This document shows, in pieces, positions 34,002 through 42,424 of a DNA stretch of 64,000 nucleotides. The stretch comes from SIG459 sp045631645 (GTDB lineage: Bacteria; Bacillota; Clostridia; Oscillospirales; Oscillospiraceae), in contig JAZQVC010000020.1 of assembly GCA_045631645.1 (NCBI GenBank), positions 62,001 through 126,000 on the forward strand, written 5' to 3'. Under the pieces are notes generated by a model. The model was not told the origin of the DNA. It did not search any database and saw only the letters and a list, made by a program, of their open reading frames with translations. Numbering within the stretch: the stretch's first letter is position 1; each line of letters starts with the position of its first letter. The position numbers and the translations under genes are program-made.

Positions 34002-34547
34002 TTAATACTGATCTATATTCTTTATTTTTGAAACTGCAAAACCATCAATTCTAAATACCGGAACATGCCCATCAGGGAACATTGTCAGCACGGCTTCTAA
34101 AAACGGCTCTATAGTTTCAAATTTTTCCTTATCTACGTAGTATTGCTTATCTCCCAAAACCATCTTCGGTCTTTTCAAGTCTGAGCTTGAACCAAGTTTT
34201 ACTATTTTGCCGTCCGTCTGTACTTCAATTTCGATTTGCGGGTTTCTTTCCGCAAGCCCTTTTATGGCATCTATTAGAAGAAGCTCTGTTTCTACGGAAT
34301 GGCGAGAATTGTTCTTCCTGTTAGAGTATGTGTGGCAAACCTCGCCTATGGAGATATATAAACATAAAATGCAGGCAATTAATATAGCAGTTCCCCCAAC
34401 TCGTGAAAAGAGGTTACCCAAAGGGGACGAAAAAAAAGATGCGAATGTTCCAGAGGCGATAAAAATTATTGCAGATACACAAACAATAATTTTGATGATT
34501 GGATATCTATATCGCAATAAATCAGTCTGAAGCTGAAACAGTTTCAT
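34002..34547 (-). CDS. Small membrane protein of unknown function
   Basis: 181 residues. Two membrane helices (about 17-35 and 45-68) are followed by a charged domain with two strands-rich units: IEIEVQTDGKIVKL and PKMVLGDKQYYVDKEKF. No family is recognised. I chose ATG at 34547 because AAAGG is 8-10 bp ahead; an ATG two codons upstream is too close to that site. Confidence 0.55.
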   Translation of the reverse strand: MKLFQLQTDLLRYRYPIIKIIVCVSAIIFIASGTFASFFSSPLGNLFSRVGGTAILIACILCLYISIGEVCHTYSNRKNNSRHSVETELLLIDAIKGLAERNPQIEIEVQTDGKIVKLGSSSDLKRPKMVLGDKQYYVDKEKFETIEPFLEAVLTMFPDGHVPVFRIDGFAVSKIKNIDQY

Positions 34548-34582
34548 CAGCATTACCCTTTCTCACTACGCGACAAGGCGCT

Positions 34583-35302
34583 TTACTTTAGAATCTTATC
34601 AAGCTCGCGCACAATTTTACAGTATTTTTTCAGGTGTCCTGAATATCCGCCCCAAAGAGCCGGAAGATATATTTTTTCACCGGAAAGATCCACTACACAA
34701 TCAACAATTCCCTCTAAACAACAAAGTCTATCAATCGCATTTTTATTAATAAAGCGACTTAGATTTTCGTTCATCGAGTCAGTTACAATTATGTTGCATC
34801 TGGCGCTATGCAAAAACATATCACGAGACATTTTTGCAGGAATCAAGCATGCATTTATAGCTGAAAGAACAGAACGTTTTTCCATCTGCTTGTATTCATA
34901 AGAATCAAATTGCGGTATATAAAAGAGGAACCAGTTAATATAGTGGTTTCTATTCGTTGTGCGTGCACAAAAAACACCATCAGGCAGCGTGTGCAGATGC
35001 GAATGATTTGAAATTGAGTCAAGAACATCTCTGCCGGAATGGTATTCAGAGCTAAACTCATATGGCTTCAACGGGGATTTTCCGTAAGCGCTTCTTACAT
35101 ACAGCACTGCTGAAATACCCAGGATAATTAGAATGCCGAAAGTGAACACTATGCTGACCAATAGAAAAGTCGTATTTTTATGAACGGCAGACATGATGCA
35201 AAAAGCAATTCCGGCCATGCCACCGATGATAATCCCCCCGACAATCAGCGTGTGCAGATGTATAAAAAAGCTTCTTCTATTGAATGTTTTCTTGTTATTC
35301 AT
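34583..35302 (-). CDS. Membrane protein of unknown function
   Basis: 239 residues. A short basic N-terminus (NNKKTFNRRSFF) precedes two membrane helices (about 14-36 and 44-68). A soluble domain of about 165 residues follows, with SYEYKQMEKRSVLSAINA and CNIIVTDSMNENLSRFI. The ribosome-binding site is weak. The layout (two helices plus one soluble domain) is the same as in the two genes downstream, although their sequences are not obviously related. Confidence 0.55.
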   Translation of the reverse strand: MNNKKTFNRRSFFIHLHTLIVGGIIIGGMAGIAFCIMSAVHKNTTFLLVSIVFTFGILIILGISAVLYVRSAYGKSPLKPYEFSSEYHSGRDVLDSISNHSHLHTLPDGVFCARTTNRNHYINWFLFYIPQFDSYEYKQMEKRSVLSAINACLIPAKMSRDMFLHSARCNIIVTDSMNENLSRFINKNAIDRLCCLEGIVDCVVDLSGEKIYLPALWGGYSGHLKKYCKIVRELDKILK

Positions 35303-35418
35303 AGTTATTTAGCCATCCCAAAGCTTGTAAACTCACCATATACTTTTCCCAATGAAATATTCTGCTGTCCGGATAGGGAAAATTATCTATTTTCTATGAC
35401 GGAATCCCCATTATCATT

Positions 35419-35832
35419 TCAGGTTATCACGCCATCAAGTTCTATCACAATTTTTTTGCCTTGCAGGTGAGCATTTATATTCAGCGTTTTGCCTGCAGGA
35501 CTATAAATCTCCAATTCACAGATAAACCCATTTTTGAAATGCAGCCTTGAAGCAACAGCATTTTCACTTATATTAATTGCTCTTTTTTCGTTGAAAAAAA
35601 TCACTTCGTCCCGGTCTGCAACAGGATCAATTAATATCTCAAACGGAACTCCTGAAACATTGCCCAGTGGGGACGCCAATTTGTTTGCATCTATTGATAC
35701 AAAATAACTCGTTTGGCAGTACTCACGCTCTGAAGAAGCGGTAGACAGCTGCTCCTGAATAATATTACCAATCAATGTATGTTCAACGAAAGAGGAAATG
35801 AATTGGGATTCATACTCTGTATAGTTTCTCAT
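35419..35832 (-). CDS. Hypothetical cytoplasmic protein
   Basis: 137 residues, no signal or membrane helix. A mostly beta C-terminal half reads RLHFKNGFICELEIYSPAG and is typical of small orphan or immunity-like proteins. I do not recognise the family. It is preceded by another small soluble protein gene on the same strand and followed by a gap of 116 bp without a gene. Confidence 0.5.
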   Translation of the reverse strand: MRNYTEYESQFISSFVEHTLIGNIIQEQLSTASSEREYCQTSYFVSIDANKLASPLGNVSGVPFEILIDPVADRDEVIFFNEKRAINISENAVASRLHFKNGFICELEIYSPAGKTLNINAHLQGKKIVIELDGVIT

Positions 35833-35852
35833 TTCTCAACACCCGCAGTTTC

Positions 35853-36344
35853 TTAGTCGTAATTGCACTTTACCCAATTACCAAATTTGAGGATATCACT
35901 AATATCCTCATTATTATTGGGGATCAGCATACACTTTCCTTCATGTACGATGACCGAAAAGAAAATGCTCCCATCCTCTCTATAAAACACAGGGTCTTCC
36001 GGGTTCTTGTGACCCCATCCGTTAATCCACTTGAAAATGCTGTCAGTTACAGAACTAAAGGCGCCCATGGTTTCTTTAGTAATTTTATAATGACGAATTT
36101 GAGCTAATTGCGGATCGCCTATATGTTTATAATAATGACCGTATGCAAGCAGTACGTTATCGCTAATAGGAATTTGGAACTTTTTTATATTTTCCGGTTC
36201 AACTATGTCGTTGCTGTAAACGCGCCATGAGTAAGACGAACAGTATTTAAAGCAAGCTTCCAGCAATTTCAAATAGTGTTCTCCGTCAATGTCAAAGTCT
36301 GCGAATCCAGACCCATCAGTATCATAATAGTTATATACAGTCAT
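35853..36344 (-). CDS. Hypothetical cytoplasmic protein (immunity-like)
   Basis: 163 residues, acidic, rich in Tyr and Trp, beginning TVYNYYDTDGSGFADFDIDG. It has no signal peptide. The GAGGTGAAAC ribosome site is good. Size, acidity and solitary position resemble immunity proteins of polymorphic toxin loci, but no toxin gene is adjacent, so this is only a suggestion. Confidence 0.5.
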   Translation of the reverse strand: MTVYNYYDTDGSGFADFDIDGEHYLKLLEACFKYCSSYSWRVYSNDIVEPENIKKFQIPISDNVLLAYGHYYKHIGDPQLAQIRHYKITKETMGAFSSVTDSIFKWINGWGHKNPEDPVFYREDGSIFFSVIVHEGKCMLIPNNNEDISDILKFGNWVKCNYD

Positions 36345-36357
36345 GTTTCACCTCAGT

Positions 36358-36444
36358 TCATCGAACGGCGCAAGAAGAGCAAATAAATATAATTAGCCCA
36401 AAAAGTATAATTAATACCCTGCAATTTCTCCTCTCCACTTTCAT
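36358..36444 (-). CDS. Possible 28-residue lipoprotein-like peptide
   Basis: ATG at 36444 opens a 28-codon frame, MKVERRNCRVLIILFGLI and so on, ending in SSCAVR: a basic start, a hydrophobic core and a lipobox-like Cys near the end. GAGGTG directly abuts the ATG, which is closer than ideal. It could be a tiny signal-type peptide or the start of a decayed lipoprotein gene. Confidence 0.25.
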   Translation of the reverse strand: MKVERRNCRVLIILFGLIIFICSSCAVR

Positions 36445-36492
36445 CACCTCGGCAAAATTTAGGGTTCAGCAATGGGGATATTTGTTTTGAAA

Positions 36493-37062
36493 TTATCCGT
36501 CATTTTCGATTCGCATTTTCTCTATTTCATAAATATACACTCTGTTTGGCTCGAACACTTCACTAAACACAGGGTGTCCGGCTTTCGCTCCGGTTTTATA
36601 CGGATAATCGACAGTATTCCATGCATTATATGTCAAAGCACCAAGTTCCTGTCCGTAGGAGACAATATATGTATGATTCTCAAAATCCATATCAGGCCAA
36701 TCAAATCCGAATCGAGATGGTTGTGATACACTTTCCGTATCCATCCATTTTGAGCCTGAATAAATACCCCATTTCTCATAGATTGCATGCCACCATCCCG
36801 GACGAGATAATGTATGTTCTTCAGGGATATCAATTACAGCATATAGTTCCAGATTCACTGTACGTTCGAATGGATAGATATACTCCCATCGCGCAACATA
36901 CAATACCGCGACAATAATGAACACTAGAATGAAGCACAGTATGTTGCGCACCTTATTTTTTCTTGACTGACCACAAAAACACCGACGACCCAAACGGTAT
37001 AGACATACCGCTGCAGTTGCCAGAACGAGTATCGTGATTATTGACTTGATAATGTTCATCAT
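36493..37062 (-). CDS. Membrane protein of unknown function following the M56 sensor gene
   Basis: 189 residues. Two membrane helices (about 4-24 and 39-58) precede an outward-facing or cytoplasmic domain of about 130 residues rich in Trp and Tyr, including RPGWWHAIYEKWGIYSGSKW. It starts immediately after the stop of the M56/BlaR1-like gene (TGA then ATG), so it is very probably in the same operon as the BlaI-M56 pair. Function unknown; it may be the effector or target of that regulatory pair. Confidence 0.6.
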   Translation of the reverse strand: MMNIIKSIITILVLATAAVCLYRLGRRCFCGQSRKNKVRNILCFILVFIIVAVLYVARWEYIYPFERTVNLELYAVIDIPEEHTLSRPGWWHAIYEKWGIYSGSKWMDTESVSQPSRFGFDWPDMDFENHTYIVSYGQELGALTYNAWNTVDYPYKTGAKAGHPVFSEVFEPNRVYIYEIEKMRIENDG

Positions 37063-38187
37063 TCATCCATTACCGTAGACTTTGAAAACATTATAGGGGA
37101 AATCATCCATTTCCTCCGCAGGAATCTCCATTACCATTTCCTTGCCGGAATACAACCGGTATTTGCCGTCGGTGCCGTGAATTATAAAGGTTTCATCGGG
37201 AATCATAGTCTCCACGCCAATCAGATCTTCCTCCGGCGGTTCGTAATGCGGCTGCACGACAACGAAATATGAGGCCAAAAACACAAGGAACACCAAAACA
37301 TGAATTGCATCCCTTACTTGCTTGCCGCGGCGGCTATCGCTATTTTTATATACCTCAAATCTTTGCTTTATATCGTCCTGGGATCTTGAGCGGATGTCAA
37401 TCAGCGCGGTGTTAGCCCCCAGTCTGCGGGGAGAGCCGGGCTGCAGCTGCTTGACCACACGCAAAATTACGGCAAAATAAGATAAGCTCTCTTCCTCGCT
37501 TAAGTTCTTCATAACCGCATAATCGCAGCGAAGCTCAAGGATGGCATCCAGCTCATGCATAAACAAGTGGGAGAAGGGATTCCACCAAAGCACGGCGCGA
37601 ACCACAACAAACAGCAGCTTTATAAGCTGGTCATGCTCTTTGATATGCTGCTTCTCGTGCATCAAGACAAATTTCCATTCATCTTTATCCAGTTCAAGAT
37701 CGGGAGTGAAAATCTCGGGTTTGAAATATCCCGCCACATAGGGAACGGGTGCATCGGGCGTAAGTGTGATTTTGTTGGCGATTTTCAATTCATCCGCAGC
37801 TTCGAAAAGGGCAGGGCATTCGCTCTTTTCATATTTTGCGTTTCTCACTTTGAAACGGAGTATCGTAACGGCATCTTTAATCAAAAATACTGCCACGCCA
37901 AGAGCCCAAAGGGCGAGCAGCGCCTCGCCCAGAGTAAAATCAGTTCCGGCAATGCTCTGACCAAGGGCAGTTCGAACCGTGGGTATTACATGGCGCGATT
38001 TGATTATATGGGCTGCCCCTAAATCGAAGGGCAGCACAAGCCTTGCAAAACCAAGAACTGTAATTGTTATCAGAACGGAAATTCCGTATTTGGCTATAAA
38101 GTCGCTCTTTCTTCTCAAAATATAAACAATAATCAGCGCAATATTGAAGAAGATAAGGCTCGTCACAAAAGAATATGCGGATATCAT
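37063..38187 (-). CDS. M56 family sensor metallopeptidase (BlaR1/MecR1-like)
   Basis: 374 residues. Three or four membrane helices surround a cytoplasmic peptidase domain with HEKQH (an HExxH zinc motif, about residue 187) and the downstream ELRCDYAV, where Glu completes the site. A fourth helix (about 293-312) is followed by only about 55 extracellular residues, so there is no penicillin-binding sensor domain as in BlaR1. It should sense a different cue and trigger cleavage of the BlaI-like repressor. It overlaps that gene by 4 bp. Confidence 0.85.
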   Translation of the reverse strand: MISAYSFVTSLIFFNIALIIVYILRRKSDFIAKYGISVLITITVLGFARLVLPFDLGAAHIIKSRHVIPTVRTALGQSIAGTDFTLGEALLALWALGVAVFLIKDAVTILRFKVRNAKYEKSECPALFEAADELKIANKITLTPDAPVPYVAGYFKPEIFTPDLELDKDEWKFVLMHEKQHIKEHDQLIKLLFVVVRAVLWWNPFSHLFMHELDAILELRCDYAVMKNLSEEESLSYFAVILRVVKQLQPGSPRRLGANTALIDIRSRSQDDIKQRFEVYKNSDSRRGKQVRDAIHVLVFLVFLASYFVVVQPHYEPPEEDLIGVETMIPDETFIIHGTDGKYRLYSGKEMVMEIPAEEMDDFPYNVFKVYGNG

Positions 38188-38570
38188 TTTCTATACATTA
38201 TCTCTTTCTTTTTTTCTTCAAGAATGGCCTCAAGCTCATTCACAAGGTCGATATCAATATCATCTCTGCTGATAAGGGCAGACATCAGCATGGGAACGCT
38301 TTTTCTGTCGCCCGCAGAAAACACTTCCTCGGCATAATACTCTTCTCTGCTTATCGTTGTGGAAAAAAGGCGTCCAAAGGTTTTGCCGCAGCGTACAAAG
38401 CCATCCTCCTTAATTGCGCCCTTTTTCAGCAGGCCGTTGAGAAGTATATGTATAGAGCCCTCTTTCCAACTTTTGTTTGTCGAGCCTGATATAATATCGG
38501 CTCTGGAAACAGGCTTTTCGGCGCTCCACATCACATTCATAATTTCAAGTTCGCTCCTTGTAAGCTGCAT
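38184..38570 (-). CDS. BlaI/MecI-family transcriptional repressor
   Basis: 128 residues. A winged helix-turn-helix (LTRSELEIMNVMWSAEKPVS, then a KSWKEGSIHILLNGLLKKG recognition region) is followed by a dimerisation tail. In this family the repressor is cleaved through an M56 partner. It heads the three-gene operon 38570 to 36493. A candidate operator lies at 38605. Confidence 0.9.
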   Translation of the reverse strand: MQLTRSELEIMNVMWSAEKPVSRADIISGSTNKSWKEGSIHILLNGLLKKGAIKEDGFVRCGKTFGRLFSTTISREEYYAEEVFSAGDRKSVPMLMSALISRDDIDIDLVNELEAILEEKKKEIMYRK

Positions 38571-38604
38571 AATAAAATCATGCCTCCCCTTTTTTATCCG
38601 AGTT

Positions 38605-38623
38605 AATATTATTGTATAATATT
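38605..38623. promoter_or_regulatory. Palindrome upstream of the BlaI-like gene, candidate operator
   Basis: AATATTAT, a TGT centre and ATAATATT form a perfect 8-bp inverted repeat 35 bp before the repressor start. It contains a TATACAATAA-like -10 region on the minus strand. BlaI-type repressors bind palindromes overlapping their own promoter, so autoregulation is likely. Confidence 0.45.
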
Positions 38624-38687
38624 TTCCTCACTCTTTCAACAAAAACAAACTCCCCAAAGGGAGAAATGTTTGATAAGAAAAAAAAGA

Positions 38688-38889
38688 ACCGCTTGCATTA
38701 CTGCAAGCGGTTTTAATATGCATTCGGCATGTGATCACAAGTTCCGGACCGAAATTTTCGGAAGGAAAGGATGGGTGAAGGAAAACCATCAGGGTTTTTC
38801 CTTCACATTTCAATTCCCCGCCGCGCGGATAAGTTTGCCAAAGGCAAACTTGCCACCAAAAAGAAGAGCCACGACAATGTCGTGGCTCT
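38688..38889. repeat. Cluster of five hairpins at the chromosome/island boundary
   Basis: In order: AACCGCTTGCA with TGCAAGCGGTT (38688-38713); CCGAAATTTTCGG (about 38750); GTGAAGGAAAA with its near complement (38775-38806); AAGTTTGCC with GGCAAACTT (38831-38851); AGAGCCACGAC with GTCGTGGCTCT (38865-38889). The last is a good terminator on the plus strand. The first recurs exactly at 42112. No gene was seen here. Confidence 0.7.
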
Positions 38890-38894
38890 CTTTT

Positions 38895-39084
38895 TGGTGG
38901 ACGATACAAGACTCGAACTGCAAAGAGCGATTATTACATAGCGTTAACTAATGCCAAAAAGCCTTATATATCAACGGTTTGCGGTGTTTTGAGTGTTAGC
39001 TGAAATTAAATAGTTTTTTCCCTTTTTAATCTTTTTAAGGGAAAATATTAGGGAAAATTTTATGTTACAGCGCAGGATATATTC
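38895..39084. repeat. Direct repeat A: 190-bp element end with tRNA 3'-like core
   Basis: It begins TGGTGGACGATACAAGAC and CTCGAAC; the minus strand reads TTCGAGTCTTGT then ATCGTCCACCA, a T-loop, acceptor strand and CCA. The rest includes GCGTTAACTAATGCC and an AT-rich stretch with CCCTTTTTAATC and ending GCAGGATATATTC. Copies B (42139) and C (47016) are about 95 percent alike by eye. No tRNA 5' half is present. Interpreted as an attachment site marking the left border of the island. Confidence 0.85.
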
Positions 39085-39228
39085 ACTTCATTTCTCCCAC
39101 TATAGGATAAGCAAAATCATCATAGTTCATTCCGAAACTATGCTATTTCTTTTAGCTATTAAGCAGTTAAAGCTATATACAAGCCATGAGCCTAAAGCGT
39201 ACCGCCATTGAACGTTGCTAATACTCAC

Positions 39229-41613
39229 TCAAGGACAATTTTTGCTCTCATATCTTACATTATATTTCTCCATCCTTCGTTTTATCGCTTCTTCTCCACC
39301 TTCCATTATCTTTAATATATAATTTGCTGTTTTGTTAGAATCGATTGATCCTACATTGGCAAGGACACCATGGTCGCCGTTAAATTCTAACACGAGCACA
39401 CTTTCAGCATCAGCCGCAACAGGAATATTAGGATTATGAGTCGATATAATAATCTGGCGCTTCTCTTTCGATGTTCTAAACTCCTTTACCAAGGTTGAAT
39501 ATATATAGCTATTATCCAAATCATCCTCCGGTTGGTCCATCAAAAGAGGCCTGTTATCATTCATATTGTAGGCGGCATTCAAGATAAGTAATAATAGCGC
39601 AACTGCGTTTTGGCCCATTGATATCTGCGAATTATCCTTATATTTTTCAGAGTAATCTGTGCCAGTATTAACATTATATCTCATTTTGAGGCCATCAGCC
39701 AACGAAGCTTTTATGTAATCTTCGTTTATTTGGCTAAGAATTCTCTCCATATCATCATTAGTCAAATTCAATTTATAGTCTTGCCGTATCTTTTCATACT
39801 GCCCGCTAAGCAGCAATAAATAAAAGTCGAAACTTCCAGCATATGGAGAAAGAGCATATACTTTTTCAAGTGCCTTTTTTATTTTAAGATAATACTCATA
39901 TGTATTGCTTGTTGCTTTTTTAACTTTGTTCGCTAAATAGTCTACATCTTCTCTCCATGCCTTTTCTCTAATGACCATATAAAGCTCAAGAATTACTTTC
40001 CTTGCCAAAACAGAATTTAGCTCATCCATCATTCCTTTCCTAAGGTCACTCAAAGACGCGGTTGCTTTATTTCTAAGAGATATATACTTACATATCTGTT
40101 TTTCTAACCCTTTTTCTCTTACGTATGTTAAAAAATCATCTCCCTGCTTAACTCTTTTATCGCGAATCGACAAAAGTAGTTCGTCAAGCTTTTTCTCCAT
40201 ATGGTCAATTTGATTTGCAGCCTTGCTATATTGGGCCGAGTATTTCCAAACAATAAATCCATCAATGATTTCAATAATCTTGTCTGGATTCTTGCTATAC
40301 TCGTATAACTGTCGTTGTTGATATCCTGAAGCAAGAAAATCATTTATAAAAGATACATTCTCACCACTAATATTCCTGTACTTATCAGTATTTTCCTCTT
40401 TAGCATATATTCTTAGCTTGTCAACATAGTCTTTTTTACCTGTGTAGCTCTCCACCTGTAACTTAGGTTCATTAGTAACTGCGTACATGGATTGGCCGTT
40501 TTTAATAAATACCACGCAACTGCTATATCTCCTATATACGCGAAATCTATGGGTGCCCTTTATGCTGTTTGGCATAATCGTACTTTGAATTGTTTCTAAA
40601 ATTGTAGTTTTCCCCGTTCCTCTTGAACCTATTATACAGTTAAGCTCCGAGTTAAAACGTAAAGTAATAAATTCATCACCAGAGGAAAGAATGGGGCTCT
40701 TTATAGCAACACCATAGATATATGGGTATTCTGGCTCCCCCCCGCTAAACATACGCATATCTGCGTCTAGCAAAGCCATTTTTATTGATTCAAACGACAA
40801 TTCAGATAACTTGAACTCCGAATAAAATCCACCCATAGGATGTCCACTTTTCCCAAAATACTTCCCTCCTTTGGAAATCCCATGACAGTCTGAGCATTTT
40901 ATAAACGCGAGCGCTCTATCCGTTCTTGCATAATCATGATTCTGAAGTTTTTCATTCAGTATTGATTTATTGTAATCATTATTGCACTGAACACCAAACA
41001 AAAAAGGACTTTTTATTATCTTGGCCAAGGACTTTCCGCTGTATGAGAATGCCTCCGCTTCTTTGACCTTTTTGTCGTTTTTGTTGTTAATGCACAGACT
41101 TTGTAAGAAACCCTTTTCTGCATCAGCGTGAGCGAGTATACCGAAGCCACCATGCCTACCTATTTTCTCAAGTAGAACAGCCGGACCATAGTTATCCGCA
41201 ACTGCTTCCTCAGTACCTTGAAGCTCTTCTGATATCCCAATTTCGGTAAGGAAAGCGTCCTGCTGACTTTTTAAAAAAGTGTCTGGAAAGATAGCAACAA
41301 GGTGCTTAGAAAAACAAGTAATCTCTATGCCACATAGCACAACCAACTCACGATACTTCTTACTTGCACGCATAAGTTCTCTGATCTTATTTACGCCTCT
41401 AAAGGTATTGTGGTCTGTAATTGCAATAACACGTATCTCTTCGTTAATCGCTTCATCAAGCAACGCGTAGTAAGCATCATCTGCAGAATATTCTCCACAC
41501 ACAAAATCAAAGGATGCTGGTGTGTGTACATGTAGATCTGCTTTTATAAGCTGAACCCCCGTGTTTTTTTGTTGTATATCTCTGAAAAGTTCTTGAACCA
41601 AAGTCGCATTCAT
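39229..41613 (-). CDS. PHP-domain plus SMC-like ATPase (TrlF-like), probable defence protein
   Basis: 794 residues. The N-terminal PHP phosphoesterase-like domain has ADLHVHTPASFDF (about residue 25), ITDHN and GIEIT. A P-loop ATPase follows: Walker A GSRGTGKTT near residue 330, coiled-coil insert about 430-600, and LLMDQPEDDLDN (Walker B and D-loop) near 695 with the switch His in ISTHNP. This architecture matches proteins annotated as TrlF-family ATPases. It is the only intact gene of mini-element 1. ATG at 41613 has GGGAGGT ahead. A defence role is inferred from context and architecture. Confidence 0.8.
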   Translation of the reverse strand: MNATLVQELFRDIQQKNTGVQLIKADLHVHTPASFDFVCGEYSADDAYYALLDEAINEEIRVIAITDHNTFRGVNKIRELMRASKKYRELVVLCGIEITCFSKHLVAIFPDTFLKSQQDAFLTEIGISEELQGTEEAVADNYGPAVLLEKIGRHGGFGILAHADAEKGFLQSLCINNKNDKKVKEAEAFSYSGKSLAKIIKSPFLFGVQCNNDYNKSILNEKLQNHDYARTDRALAFIKCSDCHGISKGGKYFGKSGHPMGGFYSEFKLSELSFESIKMALLDADMRMFSGGEPEYPYIYGVAIKSPILSSGDEFITLRFNSELNCIIGSRGTGKTTILETIQSTIMPNSIKGTHRFRVYRRYSSCVVFIKNGQSMYAVTNEPKLQVESYTGKKDYVDKLRIYAKEENTDKYRNISGENVSFINDFLASGYQQRQLYEYSKNPDKIIEIIDGFIVWKYSAQYSKAANQIDHMEKKLDELLLSIRDKRVKQGDDFLTYVREKGLEKQICKYISLRNKATASLSDLRKGMMDELNSVLARKVILELYMVIREKAWREDVDYLANKVKKATSNTYEYYLKIKKALEKVYALSPYAGSFDFYLLLLSGQYEKIRQDYKLNLTNDDMERILSQINEDYIKASLADGLKMRYNVNTGTDYSEKYKDNSQISMGQNAVALLLLILNAAYNMNDNRPLLMDQPEDDLDNSYIYSTLVKEFRTSKEKRQIIISTHNPNIPVAADAESVLVLEFNGDHGVLANVGSIDSNKTANYILKIMEGGEEAIKRRMEKYNVRYESKNCP

Positions 41614-41894
41614 CTATGTACCTCCCAACATGGAATTTGTATATATTCTATCATTATTTCGACATAAAACAAAGCTCCTGCCCTAGATTATTTACACAGT
41701 ATTGCTTCCCCTATTGCAAATATACTTCCACACTACTCGTTACTACTTTTCCGCTAAATATTTATTGGATAGAGCACGATATACCACGCTGTAAAATACT
41801 AACCATTGCCAGCGAAAACACGATATGAGCAAAATCTACAGCGCATTCCGAACGCCCGGTTCTACGCTCTAAGACAAATCTCTTTGATACATAC

Positions 41895-41938
41895 AAAAAT
41901 CCGAACTTACTTCCGCTCTCGAAGTAGTTCGGATTTTT
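41895..41938. terminator. Strong hairpin with A and T tracts
   Basis: AAAAATCCGAACT and AGTTCGGATTTTT form a 13-bp stem, extended by ACTTC with GAAGT, over a 7-base loop. It can end transcription in either direction. Confidence 0.75.
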
Positions 41939-41957
41939 CATATATGTTTGAGTGCTC

Positions 41958-42047
41958 AAAGCCAAAATCGCAAATAGTTACTATTATCTTTCCATATCAC
42001 GATTCTTTTCTCTGGGTACCACATCCTTGATGTAGGCTTTCACAGTA
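41958..42047 (-). pseudogene. Remnant of an abiEii-type toxin gene 3' end
   Basis: About 90 bases match 43375-43463, the end of the intact-length toxin region, with roughly one difference per eight bases. The shared landmarks are TCGCAAATAGTT, ATCTTTCCATATC and CACATCCTT. The remainder of the gene is absent; the homology breaks off exactly where integrase homology begins. Confidence 0.75.
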
Positions 42048-42095
42048 CGATATGGAAAATTTCATTCAATCCATAGCACGTTACAAGGTTTAATA
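42048..42095 (+). pseudogene. Remnant of an integrase gene 3' end
   Basis: The frame reads DMENFIQSIARYKV then stop, against NIENYVQSIARYKV at the end of the intact integrase (46961). TAGCACGTTACAAGGTTTAA is identical in both. Only about 15 codons remain, immediately before repeat B, the same position the intact integrase holds before repeat C. Confidence 0.85.
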
Positions 42096-42111
42096 AGGAA
42101 AATAATAAAAG

Positions 42112-42138
42112 AACCGCTTGCATTACTGCAAGCGGTTC
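42112..42138. terminator. Hairpin preceding repeat B
   Basis: GAACCGCTTGCA and TGCAAGCGGTTC pair over a 4-base loop. It is identical to the hairpin at 38686 in the boundary cluster. On the minus strand it directly follows the CCA-like end of repeat B, the normal place for a tRNA terminator. Confidence 0.65.
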
Positions 42139-42330
42139 TGGTGGACGATACAAGACTCGAACCAGCAAAGAGCGATTATTACATAGCGTTAGCTAATGCC
42201 AAAAAAGCCTTATATATCAACGGTTTGCGGCATTTTGAGCGTTAGCTGAAATTAAGTAGTTATTTCCCTTTTTAATCTTTTTAAGGAAAAAAATTAGGAA
42301 AAATTTTATATCACAGCGCAGGATATATTC
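42139..42330. repeat. Direct repeat B: 192-bp element end with tRNA 3'-like core
   Basis: Same sequence as repeat A with scattered changes. Its core is followed by ACCAGCAAAG where A and C have ACTGCAAAG. It separates mini-elements 1 and 2, 3,244 bp after A and 4,877 bp before C. Confidence 0.85.
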
Positions 42331-42424
42331 AAAATTCATTAAATCGGATTCATGTTTCCGCTGTAGCATTTTGCAAGGATTATTTACCAAATCTTTAAGT
42401 GTGGTCTTAACACAACACAAATAA

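Larger units (their letters stand above)
41616..42111. other. Non-coding relic region of mini-element 1
   Basis: No intact gene. It holds a terminator at 41895-41938, a stretch like the 3' end of the abiE-type toxin gene (41958-42047) and the last codons of an integrase gene (42048-42095). The first 280 bases (41616-41894) are AT-rich with nothing recognised. Confidence 0.7.

Noticed and set aside
36345..36480. Alternative small gene from TTG near 36427 (QGINYTFW)
   Set aside because: It overlaps the lipoprotein-like peptide frame, and its supposed ribosome site lies too close to the TTG to support it.
38895..38995. A complete tRNA gene at repeats A, B or C
   Set aside because: Only the T-loop, acceptor 3' strand and CCA can be matched. 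No complementary GGACGAT 5' strand, D-arm or anticodon arm is found within 100 bases to the right of any copy.
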